The translations under genes and the position numbers were made by a program. DNA of 40,144 nt from Puniceicoccales bacterium (GTDB taxonomy: Bacteria > Verrucomicrobiota > Verrucomicrobiia > Opitutales > JAIRLM01), in contig JAITCU010000018.1 in assembly GCA_031282835.1 (NCBI GenBank), forward strand, positions 1 through 40,144, read 5' to 3'. How positions within the stretch are numbered: the stretch's first letter is position 1; every line of letters begins with the position of its first letter. This document shows, piece by piece, positions 30,489-38,771 of the stretch. Below the pieces are notes generated by a model. It was not told where the DNA came from and did no database searches. It saw only the letters and a list, made by a program, of their open reading frames with translations.

Positions 30489-31001
30489 CTAAAATGCCAC
30501 CAACTCTTCCACCGGTTCCTCCGATGGATCCCGCTGGCCGCTGGTTCGCACTGATTCTTCCAATTCCTTATCGCTGTTAAATTCTTCCAAAATCCGCTGC
30601 TCCGCAATCCAATCTACCTTGTGGGCTTCCAATTTTTCCAAATTGCGATAGGCTTGCTGTACCTCGGCCTGCTTTTGCCGCACCAAATCCTCTGCCTTTC
30701 GCACGTCCTCCTTGGCGTCTTCCACACGCTTAATGTAGTCAGCGGTCCTGGCACGCAGGATTTTAACATTTGCCGCCAACTCATCAACTGCTACCTTGCG
30801 TACCTCCTTTTGTAAAATCGCCGCATATTGTCGGTCGATTTCCTCCTCAACCCACTTTTCGTACTCCTCCAACTCTTTCTGCCGCTGTTCCACGACCTTT
30901 TTCGCCTCTATCACCTGTTCCTTGGCCTTGAGAAGCTCCCTTTCCGCGCGATCCTTGCGCAGTTCACGCACACGCATCAGATCTGCCAGAATATATTTCA
31001 T
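30489..31001 (-). CDS. sctO: type III secretion stalk/chaperone-escort protein SctO-like
   Basis: 170 aa, almost entirely coiled-coil, directly after sctN; MKYILADLMRVRELRKDRAERELLKAKEQV resembles the YscO/CdsO N-terminus. Confidence 0.8.
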   Translation of the reverse strand: MKYILADLMRVRELRKDRAERELLKAKEQVIEAKKVVEQRQKELEEYEKWVEEEIDRQYAAILQKEVRKVAVDELAANVKILRARTADYIKRVEDAKEDVRKAEDLVRQKQAEVQQAYRNLEKLEAHKVDWIAEQRILEEFNSDKELEESVRTSGQRDPSEEPVEELVAF

Positions 31002-31028
31002 GGGAATGGATTAGGCAATCAAAATTTT

Positions 31029-32363
31029 TCATAAACCAACACATTGGCGTAATTTTTGCAATGTTTCCTCGAACGTGTCCTTTTCCTGCAGCCCCTGGCG
31101 CAAGAATCCATTAATTTCGTTGATGCGGTCGATGGCCTCGTCCGTTTCCTTATCATTTCCTCGCTTATACTCGCCGATACGCAGGAGCAGCTCCACTTCT
31201 TGGTACTTGGATAAAAGCGTGCGCAGCTTACCAGCTGCTTGCCGATGTTCCTTGGAAATGATAGCGTTCATTACGCGGCTCACACTGGCGAGTACGTCAA
31301 TGGCTGGGTAATGATTGGCGGCACCTAGCTTCCGCGAAAGAATGATGTGTCCATCGAGAATGGATCGGGTTTCATCGGCAACGGGCTCCGTCATATCATC
31401 ACCTTCCACGAGAACGGTGTAGAGCGCGGTGATGGAACCTCTCTCCGATTGCCCCGCCCGCTCCATGAGCTTGGGCAGTGTGGCGAAAACGGACGGCGGA
31501 AATCCGCGCCGAGTGGGTGGTTCGCCAGCGGCAAGTCCGATTTCGCGAAGGGCGCGGGCAAAACGGGTTACCGAATCCATGAGCAGGAGAACCTTTTTTC
31601 CCTGGTCGCGAAAATATTCGGCGATTGCCGTGGCCACGTAGCTGGCCTTTAAGCGCTCCATGGGCGTACGGTCGGAGGTTGAAATGACCAAGACCGACCG
31701 GCGCATGCCTTCCTCGCCCAAGTCCTTTTCGATGAATTCTCGTACCTCCCGGCCACGTTCTCCGACCAGTGCGAGCACGTTGATATCCGCCGTCGTCCCG
31801 CGGATGATTTGCCCCAAAATGGTACTTTTACCCCCGCCAGCGGCGGCAAAAATTCCCATGCGCTGGCCCTCTCCGCAGGTGAGTAACCCATCCAGAGCAC
31901 GCACGCCAAGGGAGAGGGGCTTATCGATGGGTGCCCGCGTCAACGGGTTGGGGGGAAGCGCATAAACGGGGTAGTATTTTTTGACCTTTAGCGGTCCCTT
32001 GGTTGCGACGTCTATGGGATTTCCAAGGCCGTCCAACGTACGCCCAATCAATTCTTCCCCCACGGGGGCCATGTGCACTTGTCCCGTCGGGACAACCTCC
32101 GTGGCCGGGGAAATACCCGTGAGTTCACCCAGTGGCGTTAGCAGCGCCGCCTGCTTGGCGAAGCCTACCACCTCCGCCATGAGTTCCCCTTCTTCCCAAG
32201 GCGTTGCCAGCCGGCACAACTCCCCTATTTTGACTCCCGGGACCGAGGCCTTAATGATAGTTCCCACCACCTGCAGCACGCGGCCCTTGACTTCGACGAG
32301 GCTCGCGTCGCGGATTTCTTCCCCTATCGCCTCCTCAATAAGACTAAACGGCTGCTGACCCAT
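31029..32363 (-). CDS. sctN: type III secretion ATPase
   Basis: [22 protein letters not shown] Walker [68 protein letters not shown]. Confidence 0.97.
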   Translation of the reverse strand: MGQQPFSLIEEAIGEEIRDASLVEVKGRVLQVVGTIIKASVPGVKIGELCRLATPWEEGELMAEVVGFAKQAALLTPLGELTGISPATEVVPTGQVHMAPVGEELIGRTLDGLGNPIDVATKGPLKVKKYYPVYALPPNPLTRAPIDKPLSLGVRALDGLLTCGEGQRMGIFAAAGGGKSTILGQIIRGTTADINVLALVGERGREVREFIEKDLGEEGMRRSVLVISTSDRTPMERLKASYVATAIAEYFRDQGKKVLLLMDSVTRFARALREIGLAAGEPPTRRGFPPSVFATLPKLMERAGQSERGSITALYTVLVEGDDMTEPVADETRSILDGHIILSRKLGAANHYPAIDVLASVSRVMNAIISKEHRQAAGKLRTLLSKYQEVELLLRIGEYKRGNDKETDEAIDRINEINGFLRQGLQEKDTFEETLQKLRQCVGL

Positions 32364-32446
32364 GGGGGTATACTAGAAACGTGGAATCTTCTTGGCAAGT
32401 TACTTTTTGACTCATAACAACGGGTATCCATTGCGGCGGAGCACGA

Positions 32447-32818
32447 TCAGCGGCCTTTGCTAACGGGGAGTTGCCGCTCGCGGACTTTCATCGCCTCCTT
32501 GCCTACGCGGCTGCGGAGGAAGTACAATTTTGCCCGCATGGTTACGCTAACGCGCTCGATCTCAATTTTTTCAATGTACGGAGAATGAATGGGGAAAACC
32601 TTTTCGACGCCGACGCCAAAGGATATGCGCCGTACGGTGAACATCTCCGTGGCGCCGGTTCCCTTCCGGGCGATGACGATCCCTGAAAAAATTTGAATGC
32701 GTTCCTTCTCGCCCTCTTTAATGCGCACGTGCACCTTCACGCTATCACCGACTTTAAACCCGTAGGTTCGCTCCTCGCGGATGGTCTCCTGCGAAATCTT
32801 TCTAATCTTTTCGTTCAC
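32447..32818 (-). CDS. rplS: 50S ribosomal protein L19
   Basis: [69 protein letters not shown]. Confidence 0.97.
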   Translation of the reverse strand: MNEKIRKISQETIREERTYGFKVGDSVKVHVRIKEGEKERIQIFSGIVIARKGTGATEMFTVRRISFGVGVEKVFPIHSPYIEKIEIERVSVTMRAKLYFLRSRVGKEAMKVRERQLPVSKGR

Positions 32819-32918
32819 CGTTCTGCCTCCCCGCTTGCTAGACTCAGCTGTCTAGGATAGACACCGCAGCCGCGTCAAACCATTTTCTAGGACAAACGAA
32901 CTAGTGCGGCTCCCAGGA

Positions 32919-33440
32919 TCAATAACGAATCACCCAGCTATGGGCAATGAGGTCGTGCAAACAGCGCCGATCTCGGCGGAAAAGCCCTACAAGAAAATTA
33001 ACGAACAGGAATGGGAAAAAGAGCGTTAGGCACGTCGTCGAAACAGCCGTCCGAGTACATGTCCGAAAAATGCCAATTGGTTCCGCGGACTGAACGGTCA
33101 CAATGCGCAGGCGAAAAATTCGCTTCCCCAGGGAGGCCCCACCGGCAAGGATTTCGGATAAAAAAAAGTAGAGGAAAATCGTCGACATGACAACCCATTG
33201 GAAGGTTCCAATCAATCGAAATAACGCAACACGTTGGTCTTCGGATAGATTGGCTAATACCTCTGCCGATAACCGCAGCCCAGGTTCCCGAGCCGATTGC
33301 AATACCTGCAACCCAGCCGCGTGATGGCGTGGAAGGACCCAAACCTTCAGCAACACCATGGCGCACATGAGGGCCAATGTCACATCCATCAAATAGGCGA
33401 CAACACGGGCAAAAGTCCTCCTTCGACGCTCAGCTTCCAT
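32919..33440 (-). CDS. RDD family membrane protein
   Basis: FARVVAYLMDVTLALMCAMVLLKVW; ASLGKRIFRLRIVTVQSAEPIGIFRTCTRTAVS; RRDRRCLHDLIAHSWVI. Confidence 0.85.
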   Translation of the reverse strand: MEAERRRRTFARVVAYLMDVTLALMCAMVLLKVWVLPRHHAAGLQVLQSAREPGLRLSAEVLANLSEDQRVALFRLIGTFQWVVMSTIFLYFFLSEILAGGASLGKRIFRLRIVTVQSAEPIGIFRTCTRTAVSTTCLTLFFPFLFVNFLVGLFRRDRRCLHDLIAHSWVIRY

Positions 33441-33587
33441 CCTCGGGTGAAAAATATACGGCCACGAAGGGCTGTAAAGCGCGATTTCCGCCCAATGCGC
33501 GAATTTTCAAAAAAAATTATCATTTATAACGAATTTTCGATATAAGCCTTGCTCCGTTTAGATAAGTACTATAACCTGTCAATTGTT

Positions 33588-35633
33588 ATGCAGGCAGTAC
33601 CTAACCACACCACAAGTCCCAGACTCGCCCCGGAATCGGCTAAAATCCCACAACGCACAACTCGGGCAACAGCATTGGCGACGCTAACGGGCCTTTTGAT
33701 TGGTGTCGGTACTTTAGCCGTGGTATCCGCCGTCGTCTTTTTCTCCCCTGGTGCATTTGTCATATTTCTGTCGTTCGCTGGTATGTTTGGCGGAGGGACC
33801 CTGGGCGTCATAATGGCTAGCTGTGCTGGTGGCGGCGTGATCATCGGGATTAGCGGGTTGGGTGGGGGGTATTGTGCCAGCAGACTGTTCGAAGCACTAA
33901 ACGGCAGCACAAAAACCTTGACGACTGCCAATGAACAAGGCCCAGCGGATGCCGCCCCTGAACCATCACCGGAAACCCATGAAGGGTCACCAGGAGCTCG
34001 TGAAGAACCACAGGAAGCGGTGAATTCACAAAAACCGAAAAAGCACGCCACGACGACCCGGCCGACTAAAAATCTCCCGTTTGCAACCGACGGTACGCCA
34101 GGAACCCCTGGAGATGTGCGTTCAAATATGCTAGCTGGAATCAAGCGGGGGGTATCGCTTAAATTGGTTACCAGATCCGAGAATCAACAAGGCGCGACTA
34201 TCGAGCAAAAAATTGCAGATACCCATTTTGGCGGTAAAGTTCCGGATGCGGAAACTGATCCACTGGGATATGCTGAATATCGTGCACGTGCCTCATTGTT
34301 TGAGGCCAACGTCAAATTACGGCAAGCAGAGGCGGACGCAACACTCGGTCCGACTCAAGTCGCAGCCGCAGGGGCTGCGCGACAGAAGCGTGATGAGATT
34401 CAGAAACAAATAGACGATCTTGGAGTCCAAAAAGTCCTTGCGGCGGCGGTAGCGGATATGGCCACGGACGGCAAGACACTGCTCGAGGAACTAGAACAAC
34501 TGGGACGATTGGAGCAGCTGGAAGCACAAGTTCAAGACTTGCAAAAAGCCGTAGAGGAAAGAAAAGAAATAGCTGCCGACTCGCAGCGACTTGGCGTAGC
34601 GGATGTTGCGGGGCTCACGGGAGCGTACAAGGCAATGTTGGGTGCTTGCATGCCGCAAGGCGGTCGAGCATCGCACATGGAAGACAAGTTTTATGCCGAC
34701 GTTGACGCGGTCAAAAAAAAGATCGCCATATTGTGCGATATGGCACGGAAAATATCGCGTGAAAGAAAATTGCCCGGTTGCCCAAAAACTAATGAATTAC
34801 TTACGGTATTGGCTGGGAAACCAACACTTGCTGAGCTAGTTAAAATTGGGTCCAACGTCGTGCGGACCTGTAGGTCTGAGAGCCACAAACTTCCAACAGA
34901 AACAAAAGACAAACTGGGAGAGCTACTTTCGAAACTCGAAGAATTATACACCATAATTGCAAATTTAAAAATACCAACCAACGAAGCCAATAAAAATTTA
35001 TTTGCCCTGATGTTGACGGCGGAAGATCCCAGGCAATTCGGCGCTAAGTTAGTATCGTTGAATAATCGAATAAGTAGTCTGCCTAAAAACCCACAAGAGC
35101 CAATAGATCAATTGACCGAATTAAATACGCAAATCGAAATGCTCCGCGAAAAAATTGGCGGCGAAGGAGTAATTGCCGATTTGAGGAATTTATTAGCGGA
35201 CGTTGGGTGTCGAAGTGACTTGTCTGATAGGCAGAAAATCGAGGAACATCTGGCTGCAATTGAAAAACGTCAAAAAGCTAGCACGGAGCCAACGGTTGCT
35301 CTTAGAGCTGAGCCGCAAACTGATAAGGGGACGTGGCTTGTGTCGGCAAAAACAGTTGATTTTAACGCTATTCGGATAGACGGGCGCGATGATGATTTGA
35401 GTGAAGAAGAAACTCGTGCATTCACAGAGATCGTTGACCTTCTGGTACCCTTGGTCGAAAGGGGGCCATTGCCCATAGCGCGGTTGCCTGCCAGACTCTT
35501 AGCATTACTGAAAGAATACAAAGCAGAAGACGTGGATATAAGGTCGGTGCTCGCGAGAATTAACGCGGCAATTGAAGCGCGCCGCGATCCGGCGACATTG
35601 GTTAAAGCAGTTTTTGATAATGAGCAATGGTAA
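33588..35633 (+). CDS. Inc-like hypothetical: long N-terminal hydrophobic domain plus coiled-coil body
   Basis: ALATLTGLLIGVGTLAVVSAVVFFSPGAFVIFLSFAGMFGGGTLGVIMASCAGGGVIIGISGLGGGYC, then a long charged helical body. ATG at 33588 or TTG at 33549. Confidence 0.7.
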   Translation: MQAVPNHTTSPRLAPESAKIPQRTTRATALATLTGLLIGVGTLAVVSAVVFFSPGAFVIFLSFAGMFGGGTLGVIMASCAGGGVIIGISGLGGGYCASRLFEALNGSTKTLTTANEQGPADAAPEPSPETHEGSPGAREEPQEAVNSQKPKKHATTTRPTKNLPFATDGTPGTPGDVRSNMLAGIKRGVSLKLVTRSENQQGATIEQKIADTHFGGKVPDAETDPLGYAEYRARASLFEANVKLRQAEADATLGPTQVAAAGAARQKRDEIQKQIDDLGVQKVLAAAVADMATDGKTLLEELEQLGRLEQLEAQVQDLQKAVEERKEIAADSQRLGVADVAGLTGAYKAMLGACMPQGGRASHMEDKFYADVDAVKKKIAILCDMARKISRERKLPGCPKTNELLTVLAGKPTLAELVKIGSNVVRTCRSESHKLPTETKDKLGELLSKLEELYTIIANLKIPTNEANKNLFALMLTAEDPRQFGAKLVSLNNRISSLPKNPQEPIDQLTELNTQIEMLREKIGGEGVIADLRNLLADVGCRSDLSDRQKIEEHLAAIEKRQKASTEPTVALRAEPQTDKGTWLVSAKTVDFNAIRIDGRDDDLSEEETRAFTEIVDLLVPLVERGPLPIARLPARLLALLKEYKAEDVDIRSVLARINAAIEARRDPATLVKAVFDNEQW

Positions 35634-35673
35634 CGCGTCTGCTAAGCAAAAAACACGCCTACCCCCGACGGGG

Positions 35674-36651
35674 CTAATTTCGCGCCCGTTCGTGGAAGTA
35701 TTGGCCACACTGATAAAAAAACAAAGAACACAGAAGGACCAACGCCAGCGGAGAATCAACAAGATGGTTGCTGCCCAGGAATTTGTTGAGTGGATCGGCG
35801 GTAAAGCAGATGATTTTGCGATACAGGAGCAAGATAAATACCAACCCGCAGTGAAAACCCATGCTGGCCATGAGATTGGAAAAACGGTAGACCAACATTA
35901 GCAAGAACCCGCCAAGGACGAAGAGGGAAAAATAGGGAACATAACGGAAGGTTGTGCCGATACCCGTCAGATATGCCCATCCCACATTGGCACTTTGGGC
36001 AATATCAATGGATGCACCGTAAAAATTTCCCATTTCCGGTGGAATTTTAAAATGCGCATATGCGAAGAAGGCCGAGCCTAATATAAACGCTAAAACCGCT
36101 CCGGCGGCATTGCGGATTAAACAAGGAATAAGCGCGCGAAAGACAATTTCTTCCAACATACTCACCAGGAGAGCGCTTCCAAATGCCCTGGCCAAAGTAG
36201 CCACCAAAGAACCCCCGCCAAAGGTCCACGGGGTGGTAACCAGCTGGGCTCCGCAGAGCGCCACGGAAAGCAATACGCCAAGAATAAAGAATCGCAACCA
36301 TTGGCCACAGTGCTTTCCGCCCACACCCAGCCGTTTGAAGGAAAGTAACCCAGTCGTTTTTAATAAATAAAGAACCCCGAAGGACAGCGGAATCCAGCGC
36401 GTGCGGTCAAAAATTTTCCCAAATGGTTTCCCGACTAAATAACTTGTCAGGGAGGTCGGATTGCTGGAGTGGCGGATCCACAGCAGTTTTTGAACCAACG
36501 GCGCCAGAAAAATAGTTATGCCAATGGAGCCCAAGTAGATAACAACAAAGAGAAACAAATGGCGCCAGGGATGCCGCCGTGCGGGTCCACTTGAAATGCT
36601 CAATATGGCGTCCTTCATCGGCGAACAAGTGGCGAAAAGACACATCCCCAT
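35674..36651 (-). CDS. CPBP family intramembrane metalloprotease
   Basis: MLEEIVFRALIPCLI (EExxxR) and FFAYAHFKI (FxxxH) motifs, multiple TM segments. Upstream part of the 36732 ORF overlaps the two-copy element, so a downstream start is likely. Confidence 0.85.
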   Translation of the reverse strand: MGMCLFATCSPMKDAILSISSGPARRHPWRHLFLFVVIYLGSIGITIFLAPLVQKLLWIRHSSNPTSLTSYLVGKPFGKIFDRTRWIPLSFGVLYLLKTTGLLSFKRLGVGGKHCGQWLRFFILGVLLSVALCGAQLVTTPWTFGGGSLVATLARAFGSALLVSMLEEIVFRALIPCLIRNAAGAVLAFILGSAFFAYAHFKIPPEMGNFYGASIDIAQSANVGWAYLTGIGTTFRYVPYFSLFVLGGFLLMLVYRFSNLMASMGFHCGLVFILLLYRKIICFTADPLNKFLGSNHLVDSPLALVLLCSLFFYQCGQYFHERARN

Positions 36652-36701
36652 CAATGTTATAATCAAATCTGTGAAAAATTTACCACACCCGTCCCGATTG
36701 G

Positions 36702-37015
36702 CCCTGCGGTTTTTCGCTGGGCCCTGCCGCAAATCGGCCCAAAAATCCGCCGAAATTACAAAAAAATTGACAAATGCATATTTCCCAGCAATATGGTCCC
36801 AGAATCAGGATTCTAACACAAAAGGTTCGATATGAAAAATAGCACCGTTGCCGCCACATGCACGACAGATATTTTGGCAAATATTTTTGATGATGCTTGG
36901 GAATTACAAAAATTCCCAATCCCCAAACTGACACCTGGCTTCAAACTGGAACCCCCGTTTTCACGGGAATTTCCTGCGTTTTTAGGACGGGCCAGCCCGC
37001 TGCCAGAGGAAAGCT
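36702..37015 (+). repeat. copy 2 of the ~310-bp two-copy element
   Basis: Aligned to 16618-16925: TTGACA 36767-36772, AGAAT-CAGG-ATTCT 36801-36814, ATG 36832. Confidence 0.85.
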
Positions 37016-37107
37016 TTTCATGTGTATTCTATATTTGCCATAGCGCTAATGTCCCTGGGGTTCAACCATGTCCTTCCGCGCCAATTCTTCCAAGGTTCCG
37101 CGAATGA
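36832..37107 (+). CDS. short conserved peptide, paralogue of 16749 ORF; C-terminal tail overlaps AGCS gene antisense
   Basis: MKNSTVAATCTTDILANIFDDAWELQKFPIPKLTPGFKLEPPFSREFPAFLGRASPLP; similarity stops around 37010. Confidence 0.5.
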   Translation: MKNSTVAATCTTDILANIFDDAWELQKFPIPKLTPGFKLEPPFSREFPAFLGRASPLPEESFSCVFYICHSANVPGVQPCPSAPILPRFRE

Positions 37108-38404
37108 TTATTTTACGTAATAGAAACAAACCAATGAGGTTGGGAATAGCCATGAGCCCATTGCAAATATCCGCAATGGCAAATATGGTACCCAATTTTA
37201 GAAGAGGTCCAACGGCGATCATGACGATAAACAGTAACCGATAGAGATTAATCCGCTTTTCGAGGGCAAGATATTGAAAACACTTTTCACCATAGTAATT
37301 CCATCCGAGGATGGTGGTAAACGCGAAGAAAATGATTCCCAGATTTACCACATGCCAGCCCATTGGCCCCAAATTAGCGCAAAATGCCTGGGAAACAAGG
37401 ACGATACCCTCCGCCGACGTGTGGAAGAGGTCCGTTTGATCCCTAGTCGTAAGCATAACCAGCCCAGTCATGGTGCAGACAACGATGGAAAAAAATACAC
37501 CCGTCATACATACCAATCCCTGGCGGACGGGCGAACGGGTTTTGGCGGTTGCGGCGGCAATGGCGGCGCTTCCCAGGCCGGCTTCGTTGGAGTATATGCC
37601 CCTGCCGACACCCATTTGCATGACCGTCAGCAGGCCAACGCCCAATGCTCCACCCGTGGCCGCCGCGGGACAAAAGGCTCCGCCGATGACCGTTCCCAAA
37701 GCCCCTGGGAGATCGCGAAAGTGGATGCTCAGCACGATGAGCGACGCACCTACGTAGAAAATGCACATGATGGGCACGATCCATTCGGACAGCATCGCGA
37801 TTCGGCGGATGCCTCCACAGGTTACCAGGAGGACCAGGAGTGTGAGCAAAAAGGTGGACGCGGCGGTCGGAATTCCATAGCCGCCCATTGCGGAGGTTAT
37901 GGAATTAACCTGGGCAAATGTCCCAATGCTGAAAAGGGCCACACTGACGCCACAGACGGCAAAAATTTTCGCCAACCACCGATGGCCGGTTCCCATTTCG
38001 ATATAATGCATAGGCCCGCCGGCAATTTTTCCATCCCCGCCCACACGCCTGAATTTGATGGCCAAAAAGCCCTCCGCATATTTGGTGGCCATTCCGAAAA
38101 ATGCCGCCACCCACATCCAAAAGAGTGCACCAGGTCCGCCCACACCAATGGCCGTGACCACACCCACGATGTTTCCCGTGCCAATGGTTGCCGAAAGCGC
38201 CGTACAAAGAGCGGCGAAATGAGATACATCCCCCTGGCCCGTATCCTTTCGGAAAACGTATCCCATTGCTCGCGAAAATTGCGTTATGGGCAACATTCGC
38301 AATTTCAAGGTGAAATACACGCCCATGCCGATGAGGAGCAAAACGAGTGGTGGCCCCCAAAGTGCCCGATCAATGGCCCTAACAATTCCATCTAACGCGA
38401 TCAT
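37046..38404 (-). CDS. AGCS family sodium:alanine/glycine symporter
   Basis: GDVSHFAALCTALSATIGTGNIVGVVTAIGVGGPGALFWMWVAAFFGMATKYAEGFLAIKFR; MGVGRGIYSNEAGLGSAAIAAATAKT. Confidence 0.95.
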   Translation of the reverse strand: MIALDGIVRAIDRALWGPPLVLLLIGMGVYFTLKLRMLPITQFSRAMGYVFRKDTGQGDVSHFAALCTALSATIGTGNIVGVVTAIGVGGPGALFWMWVAAFFGMATKYAEGFLAIKFRRVGGDGKIAGGPMHYIEMGTGHRWLAKIFAVCGVSVALFSIGTFAQVNSITSAMGGYGIPTAASTFLLTLLVLLVTCGGIRRIAMLSEWIVPIMCIFYVGASLIVLSIHFRDLPGALGTVIGGAFCPAAATGGALGVGLLTVMQMGVGRGIYSNEAGLGSAAIAAATAKTRSPVRQGLVCMTGVFFSIVVCTMTGLVMLTTRDQTDLFHTSAEGIVLVSQAFCANLGPMGWHVVNLGIIFFAFTTILGWNYYGEKCFQYLALEKRINLYRLLFIVMIAVGPLLKLGTIFAIADICNGLMAIPNLIGLFLLRKIIIRGTLEELARKDMVEPQGH

Positions 38405-38462
38405 GAAAGCTTCCTTCCATTCGTCGCCACGCGGGCCCAATAATTCCTATGCCTTCTCATTT

Positions 38463-38642
38463 TTGTCCTCCGTGTTTTTACCTGAGAGCTTCGGGTTTGC
38501 GCCCTTTCTCCTCCGGTGCCCATCCAAGAGACTCTTCGAAGTGTCCGTCCAAAACCGGTTCCCTTTGCCTGAGATCTTTCATCCTTCGGCGGGCATTTTG
38601 CCTCTCTCCCGGGTTCTTCATCCGAACTGTGCCATGTGTCCA
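38463..38642 (-). promoter_or_regulatory. tandem glycine riboswitch upstream of AGCS symporter
   Basis: Minus strand: CCCGGGAGAGAGGCAAAATGCCCGCCGAAGGATGAAAGATCTCAGGCAAAGGGAACCGG..GGACGGACA then GGGCACCGGAGGAGAAAGGGCGCAAACCCGAAGCTCTCAGGTAAAAACACGGAGGAC: two aptamers with the GGAGAG..CCGAAG..CTCAGGYAAA pattern. Confidence 0.93.
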
Positions 38643-38771
38643 CAAAAGGCCCGCGGGTGCAAGATTTTTGTTCGGACGGACCCTCAAAAAGTTACATGTG
38701 AGCGCATTAATAAAATAAATTTTACAAAAAATAAAATTTGCTTTGAGGCGTATATCCACTATTCACGGGTC

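Noticed and set aside
38401-38718. ORFs 38401-38643(-) and 38449-38718(+)
   Set aside because: They overlap the tandem glycine riboswitch and have no protein signature.
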